Shown one piece after another: positions 17,438 through 26,745 of a stretch of DNA of 63,555 bases. Position 1 is the first letter of the stretch. Every line of letters begins with the position of its first letter. Source of the stretch: a virus; IMG/VR virus record IMGVR_UViG_3300009164_002773, positions 1-63,555 of that record. One strand, 5' to 3'. The notes beneath the pieces were generated by a model. The model saw only the letters and a list, made by a program, of their open reading frames with translations, made no database searches and was not told where the DNA came from. The translations under genes and the position numbers were made by a program.

Positions 17438-17637
17438 TCAGATAACCCTTTGGCTAGTGTACGCATTTCTTCATCAGTCATAAAGAAATTATAAGTTGAT
17501 GAAAAATCAACATCACCTTCTTTATTTTTAGATTCTTGTATAAATTCAACAGAATTTAAATTTGATGGGCTAAGGCATTTCCAAGACTTAACACGGAGTC
17601 GAAATGCTTGATCTTCTTTAACTACAAAGTTTTTCAT
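17434..17637 (-). CDS. Small conserved hypothetical protein (67 aa)
   Basis: 67 polar residues with no membrane helix or recognised motif. ATGA overlaps at both ends tie it to an operon that includes the cytidylyltransferase-like gene upstream. Confidence 0.7.
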   Translation of the reverse strand: MKNFVVKEDQAFRLRVKSWKCLSPSNLNSVEFIQESKNKEGDVDFSSTYNFFMTDEEMRTLAKGLSE

Positions 17638-18098
17638 TGTTTATTCCTTTCTGATTCTGCTACACGTTTACGGAGACTACTACTACTAAATGAATGATCT
17701 CGATGATTGAATACATGTACCATACCTCGACCGGCGCCTTCATTACGACCTGTGAAATTTGTATCTTCGTACTCAACTCCTAGTATACGCACATCTAGGG
17801 GTAATGTCAAGATTAAATCAATCAAATCTTGCTCAGTGCTATAGACTACAATTTCGTCAACATATCGGCAAGCACCTAGAGTAATTTGTCGTTCAACTAT
17901 TGTCTGAACAGGTTTATTTTTAGTATCCGGACGATCAATAGTTGGATCAGTTTGTAATCCGCAAATTAAGTAATCACAATGATTCTTGGCTTCTGCTAGC
18001 ATAGCAATATGCCCTGCGTGAAGTAGGTCAAACGTTGAACAGGTAAACCCTACTGTTAATCCTTGCTCTTTGAGCTCTTTTATTTTATTAAATATCAT
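17634..18098 (-). CDS. Cytidylyltransferase-like nucleotidyltransferase (copy 1)
   Basis: 154 residues of the small HxGH nucleotidyltransferase fold: TVGFTCSTFDLLHAGH (HAGH at about 27-30), then a VDRP-like segment TIDRPDTKNKPVQ, and SSSSLRKR near the end, matching (S/T)xxxxR. The family (glycerol-3-phosphate cytidylyltransferase, RfaE-C) makes activated alcohols or sugars from CTP or ATP. A second copy lies at 32628. The substrate is unknown; surface sugar or polyol activation would fit the glycan-related island. Confidence 0.88.
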   Translation of the reverse strand: MIFNKIKELKEQGLTVGFTCSTFDLLHAGHIAMLAEAKNHCDYLICGLQTDPTIDRPDTKNKPVQTIVERQITLGACRYVDEIVVYSTEQDLIDLILTLPLDVRILGVEYEDTNFTGRNEGAGRGMVHVFNHRDHSFSSSSLRKRVAESERNKQ

Positions 18099-18330
18099 TT
18101 TTGAGAATTTTTATAACTTTTTTCTTTTCTTGCTCTCGTAACCACTCATCCTCGCCTGAGAATGTAGGGCACCTTTTTAAAGCATCATCTAAAATCCATT
18201 TTATCCTATACAAATCTTGTTTGGTATAAAAGCTGGTAAATCCGTCATTACGAGGATCACTGCACTCATAGACGGCACAATTAATTTGTTTAGCGATGTC
18301 TGCAACATCCCATGATTTTTTAAATCCCAT
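18088..18330 (-). CDS. Small hypothetical protein from a leaderless promoter (80 aa)
   Basis: 80 residues, with CSDPRNDGFTSFYTKQDLYRIKW and a Lys-rich C-terminal helix. No domain recognised. Its ATG lies exactly 6 nt after a TATAAT box, so the mRNA probably starts at the ATG. It heads the operon leading to the clamp loader. Confidence 0.75.
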   Translation of the reverse strand: MGFKKSWDVADIAKQINCAVYECSDPRNDGFTSFYTKQDLYRIKWILDDALKRCPTFSGEDEWLREQEKKKVIKILKNDI

Positions 18331-18336
18331 GTACTA

Positions 18337-18365
18337 ATTATAGAGACAAAACAAGGGTCTGTCAA
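18337..18365 (-). promoter_or_regulatory. Sigma70-type promoter, predicted leaderless
   Basis: TTGACA (18360-18365), 17-nt spacer, TATAAT (18337-18342), then 6 nt to ATG at 18330. Transcription start would fall on the A of the ATG. The -35 box is the loop of the hairpin listed next. Confidence 0.85.
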
Positions 18366-18373
18366 GACCCTTG
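18352..18373 (-). terminator. Terminator hairpin whose loop is a -35 box
   Basis: CAAGGGTC, loop TTGACA, GACCCTTG, then TTTTG on the minus strand. It forms an 8-bp stem with a T-rich tail, positioned to end transcription of the GroES gene. Its six-base loop is exactly the -35 hexamer of the next promoter. Confidence 0.8.
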
Positions 18374-18388
18374 ATTGCCAAGTGTTAA

Positions 18389-18769
18389 TTAACCTGGGAT
18401 GTTAAAGTTAAAGTTTGATCCAGCCCCAACAGCGTGGTTACGCTGTGCGCCACTTGGTTTTTCATCTGCTGACATTAGAATAGCATTTAGATCGGCAAGT
18501 CGGATAACAATGTCGTTGCCTTCCGGTGTTCGATAGTTAATACCGCGACTCCAACGACCGTGTTCAAGTAAGATCCATTCTCCTACTTTTACATCTATTT
18601 GGTTTGGCCCAATTGCATATACCTTGGCCCAGCGTGGATGAATGCCTGTGCTTTTACCGTCATCGGAGGGTAGAAAAATTCCACCTACTGATTTTTCTAT
18701 TCCAAATTCCATCTCATGAACTAAAACTTTGTTGTCCAATGGACGTAATGTGCCTTCTACTGGTTTCAT
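18389..18769 (-). CDS. GroES/gp31-like co-chaperonin
   Basis: 126 residues. The N-terminal half has PLDNKVLVHEMEFG, an extended mobile-loop-like stretch (KSVGGIFLPSDDGKSTGIHPRW) and KVGEWILLEHGRW, matching the GroES barrel. The last 25 residues (SADEKPSGAQRNHAVG...) extend beyond GroES (about 97 aa). T4 gp31 likewise replaces GroES so that GroEL can fold the capsid protein. It starts next to the stop of the upstream gene and ends at the hairpin terminator. Confidence 0.88.
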   Translation of the reverse strand: MKPVEGTLRPLDNKVLVHEMEFGIEKSVGGIFLPSDDGKSTGIHPRWAKVYAIGPNQIDVKVGEWILLEHGRWSRGINYRTPEGNDIVIRLADLNAILMSADEKPSGAQRNHAVGAGSNFNFNIPG

Positions 18770-19069
18770 TTATTCCTCGGATTTCTTATTAGATTTTGTA
18801 GTAACCGCTGGAGCAGGTGTTACTACAACAGATTCTGGAACAATTATTTCTTCTTCAACTACTTCAGTGACTACCATGGGCTTTGCATTTGGATTATCTT
18901 CATAATAATCTGCTACAATATCTTCACGCCTGCGAATAATTTTACCACCGGTGCCTAATTCGTCACCACGTGCGTTGACATTCATGTTGCCGATTGCCGG
19001 CATCAATTCGTTTTGTCGCATTAGTTTTTCCATATCTACGACTTTGCCCTGCATTGTTTTGTATGACAT
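18770..19069 (-). CDS. Conserved phage protein (99 aa)
   Basis: 99 residues, beginning MSYKTMQGKVVDMEKLM with a central NVNARGDELGTGGKIIRRRED and an acidic, Val/Glu/Pro-rich tail. This N-terminus is familiar from T4-like marine phages as an unnamed protein, from memory only. Adjacent to groES. Confidence 0.75.
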   Translation of the reverse strand: MSYKTMQGKVVDMEKLMRQNELMPAIGNMNVNARGDELGTGGKIIRRREDIVADYYEDNPNAKPMVVTEVVEEEIIVPESVVVTPAPAVTTKSNKKSEE

Positions 19070-19078
19070 TATAGTCTC

Positions 19079-19600
19079 CTATTTCAAAAATTCTTTTATA
19101 TCTAACTCATATTTAATTGAGTCAACTTTATGTACGCCTAACAAGTATAGCACATAACTGGCTACGCTACTACCTCGACCTACACCCCATACAATGTTGT
19201 TTTCTCGCATCGTATCTACCAAGTATTTAAGGTAATACAATAGGTCCATCATATTATGTTGGATAAACAATTCTAGTTCTTCACTTACTCTATTAGTCTG
19301 TTCTTTAGTACTGCACATCCCATAAAGCATTTCTACTAAATTTGGACAATAGTCGTTGGGCATAAACCAATTAGATTGATTATATTTGTCAAACGATTTT
19401 AGATCTACATTTGGATCTATTTCTAGTTTTTCAAGGTCGGGCAGTCTGTCTGCATTAAGTCTGCGAGCATTATTATATTGCTCAATGACACTGTCACTGT
19501 CAATATACACATTTTCTAATGTGTCAATCTTTTGATTGTATAGTGCGGAAAATGCTTCTTGCTCAGTTACTTCTACTTGACTGTATTGGTTAAGTTTCAC
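19079..19600 (-). CDS. Fragment resembling DNA polymerase III alpha
   Basis: 173 residues. The C-terminal half has NIVWGVGRGSSVASYVLYLLG followed by KVDSIKYELDIKEFLK. This closely follows the bacterial C-family polymerase segment VGPGRGSGAGSLVAYALGIT...L.R.DLLFERFLN, just before the catalytic aspartates. Those aspartates (PDID-type motif) are absent because the protein stops there, so it cannot polymerise alone. It may be a decoy, a clamp- or replisome-binding piece, or a relic. Overlaps upstream gene by 11 nt. Confidence 0.75.
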   Translation of the reverse strand: MKLNQYSQVEVTEQEAFSALYNQKIDTLENVYIDSDSVIEQYNNARRLNADRLPDLEKLEIDPNVDLKSFDKYNQSNWFMPNDYCPNLVEMLYGMCSTKEQTNRVSEELELFIQHNMMDLLYYLKYLVDTMRENNIVWGVGRGSSVASYVLYLLGVHKVDSIKYELDIKEFLK

Positions 19601-20141
19601 TTAGACCACCTTTGATAATTCTCGGTTCGAAACGAGGACCATCGCTGATGTTCAAATCTTCCCATGACGTTGTGTCGCCTGAGCCTGTATTCACTGAATC
19701 TGTATTCCACCAATGATCGCCTTGTAAATCTAATCCGGATTCTGCCGGATGTGATATACTATACTGTACACGATCGCCTACTAGACTGTCAATAGTAAAG
19801 TGACTAATATGGAAATATTTTTCTGTAATTTTTAAGAATTTAGCAAACAATACACACCCAACATAGAAGTCATACGGATCATCTGGTAAATGTACTATGT
19901 TTGTTTCCATTTCTTTTAGAGATGGTAATAGCGGATGTTTGGAACATATAACAATACTATTTTCCAAATACTCGTCTACAAACTGTCTTATTTTTCTAAA
20001 TCCCAACCCTATATTATTGATCTGTCCAATTGGTTCAACAGCAATAGTAATGTTGTAAAGATTTGAAAGGATTAAGTTATCGGTTACTAAGGTACAGCTA
20101 AATTCTGTGGGCCATACTACTTGATCTGCGTCAGTCAACAT
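19590..20141 (-). CDS. Conserved hypothetical phage protein (183 aa)
   Basis: 183 residues, beta-rich N-terminal half (starting MLTDADQVVWPTEFSCTLV), acidic C-terminal tail with SISDGPRFEP-like segment. It overlaps both neighbours by about 11 nt. Not recognised; shared in T4-like phages only from memory. Confidence 0.7.
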   Translation of the reverse strand: MLTDADQVVWPTEFSCTLVTDNLILSNLYNITIAVEPIGQINNIGLGFRKIRQFVDEYLENSIVICSKHPLLPSLKEMETNIVHLPDDPYDFYVGCVLFAKFLKITEKYFHISHFTIDSLVGDRVQYSISHPAESGLDLQGDHWWNTDSVNTGSGDTTSWEDLNISDGPRFEPRIIKGGLSET

Positions 20142-20373
20142 TAATTAAATCGTCCAAGCCTTTGTTTTGTTTTTTCAACATCGTTTGTGAATTTTCCATC
20201 TGTCTACGATGTTGTTCGGTTCTATATGTATCTAATGCTACTACAATTTGTTGTGCAGCCCCACCTTGACCCATGCGAGCAGCAATATGATATTTGCGAC
20301 TAAGATCTAGAATTTTATTTTCTAGATCTTGATCTTTTAATTTGCTAGGGTCGTCTAATAACGGATGATACAT
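20131..20373 (-). CDS. Small conserved hypothetical protein (80 aa)
   Basis: 80 residues, helical, with pattern LDDPSKLKDQDLENKILDL and RMGQGGAAQQIVVALDTYR. This sequence type occurs in many T4-like marine phages without a function. A TATATAAATTAAC stretch 5-18 nt before the ATG resembles the late box with one or two mismatches. Confidence 0.75.
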   Translation of the reverse strand: MYHPLLDDPSKLKDQDLENKILDLSRKYHIAARMGQGGAAQQIVVALDTYRTEQHRRQMENSQTMLKKQNKGLDDLINVD

Positions 20374-20381
20374 AAGTTAAT

Positions 20382-21992
20382 TTATATATAATTGAATATG
20401 CTAGTTCCAGTTCCTGATCCTGCGGCATTGTATACTACAACATTTACTGTGCCTGAGCTTGCGGCAGCAGTTGTTCCTTGAATACTTGTGCTATTAAGTA
20501 CAGCAAAACCTGTTACAGGTACACCGCCAATTTGTGCCGCAGTAGCACCTGTAAAGTTTGAGCCGGAGATAATAACGGTAGTTCCGCCAGTGCGCGGCCC
20601 TGATGATGGACTAATAGTTATTCCGCTAGGTGGTAAACTTGTTGCCGCAACCTGGAATGATAGACTTCCTGTCTTTGTTAATACTCCGCCATCGCTACTA
20701 TCTGTAATAGAATAAGGGATTATAACACTTCCTGATGCAGTTGGCGTTCCTGATACAATTAATGTGTTGCCTGCATTGATAGATATTCCACTAACTGATT
20801 GATATCCGCTGACATTCCAACTGTAAGGAGAAGTTCCGCCGGATACTGTAATAGTTTGATTGTATGATGATCCAACTACTCCGTCAGGCAATGATGTAGG
20901 ATTAATTGACAATACGCTAGTATTCCCTGTTCCGCTAGATAGAACGTTTAATGTATACGATGAAGTTGAGCTATGCCCTGCTGTATCTGTTGCAGTAATA
21001 GTAAACGGTAAGGTTCCGACAGTTGACGGATTATAGCTTAAGAATCCAGTTGAGCTATTTAAGCTAGAACCTATACCAGAAGATGACCAAGAGTATACAC
21101 CGTTACCACCACTCGCAGAAAATTGCAGGGTATATACTACTCCGACAACAGCATTGCCGATAGTAGAAGGGCTAATAGTAATAGAGTTTCCTCCAACTGT
21201 GCCTGTGCCAGTTGGAGAAATTGTTAATTTTAAGATTTGTTGAAGATTAAAACTAAATGCATAGTATCCTTCTCCTCTTTCAGGATCATCATTTTGTCGG
21301 AATTCGGATGTATAAAACCCGTCCTTTATTGTTAACGGAGTATAAGAATGAGTAAGATTTCTACCAGACCATGCTTTTTCAACTACTCTAGCTCTAGGCC
21401 AATTAGTTATTACTTCAGATTTTACAGGAGACATTGTAACCGTTGCACCAATGTCTCCGTGATAACCTTGATATTTTACTTTATACAATGCATTAACACC
21501 ATCTGCCGCAACGGAGACTCCTTCGTTGGTACTGGCGTTAGTTACTCCAACTCCAGTTGGAGTAGCAGCAGAATAATCTACAACTAACCAACCGTCAATC
21601 AATGAGCCGACTGTAATAACAGTTGTATCAAATGCTGGCAAGGTATAGCTAGTCGAAGTGTTTACATATACAGAACTTGTACTTCCGTATTCGCCAATTT
21701 TAACAGCGATTTCTTGACCTGGTGTTACATTTGGAATACCAAAAGTATTCATTCCAGCAGGAGTGGGATATGTTAATTGTAGATTATAAACACCGTCTGG
21801 TACCGTATAGGTAAAATCTCCAGCGTAGTTATATTCTTGATCTAAATTTGAACCAGCACTTTGTGTAAGATGCCATTGACCGTTATGATGCACGTATGCA
21901 TTTTTGACCAAATGCCATTGGCCAGCTTGGTGGGCATAGGTATTTTTAGTTAGGTGCCATTGGCCAGCTTGGTGAACATATGAGTTTTGCAT
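20382..21992 (-). CDS. Adhesin-like virion protein with Ig/TIG domains
   Basis: 536 residues from ATG 21992 (TAATG overlap with upstream). Residues 3-45 are three 14-residue repeats of the type xYVHQAGQWHLTK. A beta-rich central region follows. From about 270 on there are two putative-Ig (He_PIG-like) repeats, marked by ISPSTIGNAVVG and INPTSLPDGVVGSSYNQTI, and a C-terminal IPT/TIG-like domain (ISPSSGPRTGGTTVIISGSNF). Such domains bind host surface glycans or proteins, so this is a probable tail fibre or adhesin. Exact position in the virion is unknown. Confidence 0.8.
   Translation of the reverse strand: MQNSYVHQAGQWHLTKNTYAHQAGQWHLVKNAYVHHNGQWHLTQSAGSNLDQEYNYAGDFTYTVPDGVYNLQLTYPTPAGMNTFGIPNVTPGQEIAVKIGEYGSTSSVYVNTSTSYTLPAFDTTVITVGSLIDGWLVVDYSAATPTGVGVTNASTNEGVSVAADGVNALYKVKYQGYHGDIGATVTMSPVKSEVITNWPRARVVEKAWSGRNLTHSYTPLTIKDGFYTSEFRQNDDPERGEGYYAFSFNLQQILKLTISPTGTGTVGGNSITISPSTIGNAVVGVVYTLQFSASGGNGVYSWSSSGIGSSLNSSTGFLSYNPSTVGTLPFTITATDTAGHSSTSSYTLNVLSSGTGNTSVLSINPTSLPDGVVGSSYNQTITVSGGTSPYSWNVSGYQSVSGISINAGNTLIVSGTPTASGSVIIPYSITDSSDGGVLTKTGSLSFQVAATSLPPSGITISPSSGPRTGGTTVIISGSNFTGATAAQIGGVPVTGFAVLNSTSIQGTTAAASSGTVNVVVYNAAGSGTGTSIFNYI
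21864..21989 (-). repeat. Three tandem 42-bp repeats (14 aa each)
   Basis: The N-terminal code of the adhesin has a 42-bp period. Two copies share the identical 20-mer tgccattggccagcttggtg (plus strand, 21913-21932 and 21955-21974), the third is diverged. The protein unit carries a conserved GQW. Exact identity favours recent duplication and slippage. Confidence 0.85.
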
Positions 21993-23407
21993 TAGATAAT
22001 TTGATACCAAATGTCGCCATCAACACCACCTGTCGGTGCGCTGTATGAAACTGTTCTTGCTCCAAATCCGTTTGTACCTAAAACCATTGAGGATGCAGTG
22101 GTAGCATAGACTGCATTAACAGCATAGGTTGCAGTAGTAGCATAACTTGCAGTTGTGGCACGAGCAACAAACGTTGTACTGCTATTGACAAAATTATAAA
22201 CAAATTCTGCTGTGGCAACCACTGTAGAAGTTGTACCAACTGGTTGTGTAGTTGCAGTGCTTGAACCTAGAGCACGTGGGTTACCGGAGTTGTCACCACT
22301 GATCTGTATTTTATTAATTAGTCCGGCATCTGCATCTGCAAAGATAATAAATGCAGTACTAGTATTTGCATAAACTTGACCTTTAAGTTCTCGGGTAGAA
22401 GATGTTGTAGCTGTTGGTAATGTACTTGTAAGATTAAGAGCTAGATTTTGTCCTGTGAATGTTGGATTAACAAAAGTAATTTGATCACCAAGTGTCATAG
22501 AACTATAAGGCAATGCTGCTGTAGGGGTAACATAGTTAGTTACTGTGTTCAATGCTCCTACTACATATTTTGTAGATGTAGAACCTATGTAAATTAATGC
22601 ACCGTTAGAAATCCCAGTAGTTGAATTAACTTTGAATGCATAAGAACCAAAGTCTGGACTTTGATTATATGTCTTAACAACTACGTTAGGAACTAACGCA
22701 ATTGACCCTAATTGTCCGTTTGATGATACTATAGTTTCTGCAGTTGTACTTGTGCTATAAGTATTAGCACCTATCTTATTCCAATTAGTTGATGTCGATG
22801 CATTGTATCCGACTTGTTTAACAAAGTATCGTGGATCTCTGTTTGAAACGGATTCTTCACTCCATAGTTCAAACATATTGGTACCTGGATACAGGTTATA
22901 TATCACACTAGAACCAGTTGACGTAGAGTCTAATGATCTAAACTTGTCATTGGAAAAATTAATACTAGTATCAATAACATCATCGGGCGTTACAACTAAC
23001 GTTAATCTTCCTGAATTTCCGGATGATGCTCCCGGCCAGTTAATTACATTTAGATTATGTAAGCCGGCAGTAATAGACATTGCCTGATATCCACCTGCGG
23101 CATAGTCAATGATGATATCTTCTGTTTGTAGTGGCAATTCGACTAAGGTAACAGAGCTGTTTTCTAAGTTTACATCTTTAATCGTGTTACCATAAAAGGA
23201 TGTAGTTTCGTTGGTCTTAATTGCATTAATATTAAGATCTTTAACTCCTTCATTTACTGCTTTAATTGCTCCGTGAATATTTGCCCATTGATCTCTAAAG
23301 CCCTGTGAATCATTGTCTACACCGGGTATAGGGAATGTGCTTAGATCATTGATCTTAGCCAAATAATTTGTAGCTGAACTAATAGCTGTTGTTGCGTTGG
23401 TTGTCAC
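21992..23407 (-). CDS. Tail-fibre-like virion protein (471 aa)
   Basis: 471 residues from GTG 23407, with GGAG upstream. A helical N-terminus (about 1-70) is followed by beta-rich Thr/Ser/Asn-rich sequence. Near the end there is a repetitive YATTATYAVNAVYATTA stretch and a closing GGVDGDIWYQII. Composition and position between adhesin and collagen-fibre genes make it a virion fibre component. Confidence 0.75.
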   Translation of the reverse strand: MTTNATTAISSATNYLAKINDLSTFPIPGVDNDSQGFRDQWANIHGAIKAVNEGVKDLNINAIKTNETTSFYGNTIKDVNLENSSVTLVELPLQTEDIIIDYAAGGYQAMSITAGLHNLNVINWPGASSGNSGRLTLVVTPDDVIDTSINFSNDKFRSLDSTSTGSSVIYNLYPGTNMFELWSEESVSNRDPRYFVKQVGYNASTSTNWNKIGANTYSTSTTAETIVSSNGQLGSIALVPNVVVKTYNQSPDFGSYAFKVNSTTGISNGALIYIGSTSTKYVVGALNTVTNYVTPTAALPYSSMTLGDQITFVNPTFTGQNLALNLTSTLPTATTSSTRELKGQVYANTSTAFIIFADADAGLINKIQISGDNSGNPRALGSSTATTQPVGTTSTVVATAEFVYNFVNSSTTFVARATTASYATTATYAVNAVYATTASSMVLGTNGFGARTVSYSAPTGGVDGDIWYQII

Positions 23408-23447
23408 TGTATAACTCCGTTCTCCCTAATATTTAACCTGGTAAACA

Positions 23448-26285
23448 TTAAGGTAATTTTTTCTTAATTTCGTCTATTTCTGTTTTAAGCTCTTTAATTG
23501 CTTCAATTACTAGACCGATAATGTTACCGTAGGCAACAGAATATAATCCGTTTTCGTTTAATCTCACAGCTTCAGGTAGAACAGATAATAATTCCTGCGC
23601 AATAACACCTGTACTGTCCACGCCGTCGTCGATACGAGTAAACAATACACCTCGTAATTTTAGAAGTTTATCTAGGGCATTTTCAATAGTTCTAATGTTA
23701 GTCTTTGTTCGTTCGTCTGATGTTATAGTAACGTCTACAAACTGTGGTGAACCGCCCGTTGTCAAGTTTTGTGTCATTGACAGGCTAAGAGTACTACCAG
23801 AAAAACTGCCCTGAACACCGTTATTACCGCTAACAGTTATGCTAGCAATACCGCCCGGACCTGATGGACCGCTTGGACCACTTACATTACTAGGTTGATT
23901 ACTGGCTGCATTACTTGCAGGACCTGATGGACCGCTCGGCCCTTGACTTCCTTGATTCCCTTGGTTACCTTGATTCCCTTGGTTACCTTGATTTCCTTGA
24001 GGACCTGATGGTCCACTTGGACCTTGATTTCCTTGAGGACCTGATGGTCCACTTGGACCTTGACTGCCTGGATTACCTTGATTACCTGGATTACCTTGAT
24101 TACCTGGATTACCGGCTGCATTACTTCCAGGCCCTGATGGTCCTTGTGCGCCACTCGGACCTTGAGGTCCACTTGGTCCTGATGTATTGCTACCTGGACC
24201 ACTTGGACCTTGACTTCCTTGGTTGCCGTTTGGACCACTTGGACCACTTGGTCCTTGTGCTCCTGCACCCGAAGGTCCGCTCGGACCAGATACAGTACTT
24301 GGAGTGTTATTTGTAGGTCCTGATGGTCCTGATGGACCACTTGGACCAGCTGCATTACTTCCAGGACCCTGTGGTCCACTCGGTCCTTGTGGACCCGATG
24401 GTCCAGATACAGTACTTGGAGTGTTATTTGTAGGTCCTTGTGGACCCGATGGTCCACTTGGACCTTGAGGTCCTTGTGCGCCACTTGGTCCTTGCGGACC
24501 ACTTATTGCACTGGCTGCTCCGCTCGGTCCTTGTGGACCTTGAGGTCCTTGTGCGCCACTTGGTCCTTGCGGGCCCGACACAGTACTTCCTGCACCGCTT
24601 GGTCCTTGTGGACCTTGAGGTCCTTGTGAGCCAGTAGGTCCTTGTGGGCCTTGTACACCCTGCGGACCCATAACAGTTCCGAGGTCAATCCATGAAACTC
24701 CGTTCCAATACCATATATGATTATTAGTTGTTAATTGATAAGCATCACCTACTTGTGCTCCGGCCGCATAGCCAGCTAATTCTGATGTATTACCAATTGT
24801 ACCTCTAACAATAACAAACTGTCCAATAGGTCCTTGCGGTCCCTGAGGTCCTTGCGGGCCACTTGGTCCTTGATTACCTATTGGTCCCTGAGGTCCTTGC
24901 GGTCCCTGAGGTCCTTGCGGTCCACTTGGCCCTGACATATTACTGTCAACACCCGCAGTACCTTGATTTCCTCGCGGTCCACTTGGTCCTTGCGGGCCAC
25001 TTGGCCCTTGTGGTCCCTGTGGGCCTTGAGCACCTGACGGGCCACTTGGTCCCTGAACTCCTTGTGGTCCAACAAACGGCCCTACGTCAGTCCAGCCACT
25101 TCCGTCGTAAACATACAAGTGACCGTTGCTAGATATAATGTATCCATCATTAATTTGCGGGTTAACAATGGAGTTTAGATCAGATACATTGGCTCTAGTG
25201 CCTTTAACTACTAATGCTGCACCTACTGGGCCACTTGGTCCCTGAGGTCCCTGCGGACCTTGTGGTCCTTGTGCTCCTTGATTTCCTTGATTCCCTTGAG
25301 GACCTGATGGACCTGATGGTCCTTGCGGGCCTTGAGGACCTTGTGGCCCACGCGGCCCTGATGGTCCAGATGGACCGCTTGGTCCTTGTGGTCCTGATGG
25401 ACCTGATCCTGTGAATTCTACACCATTTTGATAAAGTTTGCCGCCAAAGTAAATGTCCTTGGCAACACCTAATCCACCTGAAACTACGGCTGCTCCTGTA
25501 GTAGTTGATACAGCATTTGTAGTTGTAGTAACGAGTACTTTAGGAACAGATAATGCACCTGTGCTGGCTAGGTAACTTAAATTACTGTCAACACCCGGAG
25601 TTAGATAAGATCCTGGTCCTGCTGCTAATGTAGGATAATAAACTGTAGTAGTATTGCTAAGATCACTAATTAATACTTTAATTGCTTGACCTGCATTATC
25701 AGGAACAATAGTAGATGTACTGACCCAAGTAGCAGTAGTTCCATTACTTTGCAATAGATACCCGGTAGGACCTATTCCAATGAATCCTGTAGTATTAGGT
25801 GCTGTTTGATAAGGAATGCTACCTGTAGAACCACCGGCAATGTTTGTGAGTAATGTAGACACAGGTCCTTGAGGACCTTGATTACCGCGTGATCCTTGAG
25901 GGCCACTTGGTCCCTGATTCCCAGGATTTCCCTGATTCCCAGGAACACCGATTGGTCCTTGTGGTCCCTGTACTCCACTTGGTCCACTTGGCCCTTGCGG
26001 CCCCTGAGGTCCTTGCGGTCCACTTGGTCCCGATGGGCCACTTGGTCCCGATGGGCCTTGCGGTCCCTGCGGTCCCTGAGCACCTGATGGTCCTTGAGGT
26101 CCACTCGGGCCTTGTGGTCCTTGAGGACCGGGATCGCCTTGAAGTTGTAATAACTCAGCTGCCTGTTCTGCTGTTAAGTATTGTTCTACAGATGAATCTG
26201 CTACGATAAACTTGGTCTCACCAAGCGTAGGTGTGGTTAAATTAGTGTCTAAAACCTGGGGCAGCGGTGATCTGTTAGTGGTCAT
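23448..26285 (-). CDS. Collagen-like tail fibre with S74 chaperone domain
   Basis: 945 residues. Collagen-type Gly-X-Y tracts (GPQGPSG, GNQGNQG) fill about half the protein, interrupted by globular inserts. Two of these are related to each other: one near [12 protein letters not shown], the other near [12 protein letters not shown]. The end (about 850-945) is a peptidase S74 intramolecular chaperone: SDERTKTNI with the catalytic Ser/Lys, then [16 protein letters not shown]74 domains trimerise fibres and cleave themselves off. A late-type box lies at 26321-26328, 35 nt before the start. Confidence 0.9.
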   Translation of the reverse strand: MTTNRSPLPQVLDTNLTTPTLGETKFIVADSSVEQYLTAEQAAELLQLQGDPGPQGPQGPSGPQGPSGAQGPQGPQGPSGPSGPSGPSGPQGPQGPQGPSGPSGVQGPQGPIGVPGNQGNPGNQGPSGPQGSRGNQGPQGPVSTLLTNIAGGSTGSIPYQTAPNTTGFIGIGPTGYLLQSNGTTATWVSTSTIVPDNAGQAIKVLISDLSNTTTVYYPTLAAGPGSYLTPGVDSNLSYLASTGALSVPKVLVTTTTNAVSTTTGAAVVSGGLGVAKDIYFGGKLYQNGVEFTGSGPSGPQGPSGPSGPSGPRGPQGPQGPQGPSGPSGPQGNQGNQGAQGPQGPQGPQGPSGPVGAALVVKGTRANVSDLNSIVNPQINDGYIISSNGHLYVYDGSGWTDVGPFVGPQGVQGPSGPSGAQGPQGPQGPSGPQGPSGPRGNQGTAGVDSNMSGPSGPQGPQGPQGPQGPIGNQGPSGPQGPQGPQGPIGQFVIVRGTIGNTSELAGYAAGAQVGDAYQLTTNNHIWYWNGVSWIDLGTVMGPQGVQGPQGPTGSQGPQGPQGPSGAGSTVSGPQGPSGAQGPQGPQGPSGAASAISGPQGPSGAQGPQGPSGPSGPQGPTNNTPSTVSGPSGPQGPSGPQGPGSNAAGPSGPSGPSGPTNNTPSTVSGPSGPSGAGAQGPSGPSGPNGNQGSQGPSGPGSNTSGPSGPQGPSGAQGPSGPGSNAAGNPGNQGNPGNQGNPGSQGPSGPSGPQGNQGPSGPSGPQGNQGNQGNQGNQGNQGSQGPSGPSGPASNAASNQPSNVSGPSGPSGPGGIASITVSGNNGVQGSFSGSTLSLSMTQNLTTGGSPQFVDVTITSDERTKTNIRTIENALDKLLKLRGVLFTRIDDGVDSTGVIAQELLSVLPEAVRLNENGLYSVAYGNIIGLVIEAIKELKTEIDEIKKKLP
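23790..26140 (-). repeat. Collagen-like repetitive DNA (GGTCC/GGACC-rich)
   Basis: Several tracts of 9-bp Gly-X-Y codon repeats, e.g. around 23860-24660, 24830-25075 and 25885-26140. They are rich in ggtcct/ggacc words and separated by unique DNA for the globular inserts. Slippage or recombination between tracts is likely. Confidence 0.85.
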
Positions 26286-26320
26286 TTGTTTAGGTACCTA
26301 TCATTATATATGCAATAGTA

Positions 26321-26328
26321 TATTTATT
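26321..26328 (-). promoter_or_regulatory. Late-type promoter box AATAAATA
   Basis: Minus strand AATAAATATACTATTGC, 35 nt before the collagen-fibre ATG. One mismatch to TATAAATA. Confidence 0.5.
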
Positions 26329-26346
26329 AAATCAAAAACTAGGAGA

Positions 26347-26742
26347 TTACCAATTTGTGATATTTGTTGCAGTGTTTCCTAATCTAATCCATGTGTTTGT
26401 TGCCACACAAACATATAGATAATTATTGTTATACGACATTGATCCTGCAATTCCGGTACTAGTTGAGTGAGCTATTGTGGCATTATTTGCAGCAACGACC
26501 GGACCTGAAGGACCGGACGGTCCACTTACTGTGCTAGTTGGTCCTTGCGGTCCCTGCGGGCCACGAATACCTGTAATACCATCTAATCCTCTAGGACCTG
26601 TTAAACCAGTATCTCCTTTTGCTAAGGTAGTTAGCTGTGACAACGACATTTGTTTGGTTCTATTATCAGCACGATCGATTACGGGAATTAGCACATCAGT
26701 GGCTGTACTGCTTAATTGAGGTAATTTGTTAATAGTGGTCAT
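26347..26742 (-). CDS. Short collagen-containing fibre protein (131 aa)
   Basis: 131 residues. The N-terminus resembles that of the large fibre, also ending before a short collagen tract ([20 protein letters not shown]). A C-terminal module with NNNYLYVCVATNTWIRLG resembles the inserts of the large fibre. It looks like a small paralogue of the neighbouring 945-residue fibre. Confidence 0.8.
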   Translation of the reverse strand: MTTINKLPQLSSTATDVLIPVIDRADNRTKQMSLSQLTTLAKGDTGLTGPRGLDGITGIRGPQGPQGPTSTVSGPSGPSGPVVAANNATIAHSTSTGIAGSMSYNNNYLYVCVATNTWIRLGNTATNITNW

Positions 26743-26745
26743 GTG

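Noticed and set aside
19079-19600. Active phage DNA polymerase
   Set aside because: The catalytic aspartate motif lies beyond the end of the protein.
24223-24637. Plus-strand ORFs opposite the collagen tracts
   Set aside because: They are low-complexity shadows of the collagen code without ribosome sites or recognisable domains.
23880-26140. CRISPR-like look of repeated short units
   Set aside because: The repeats are in-frame Gly-X-Y codons of a collagen fibre, without a constant repeat-spacer length.
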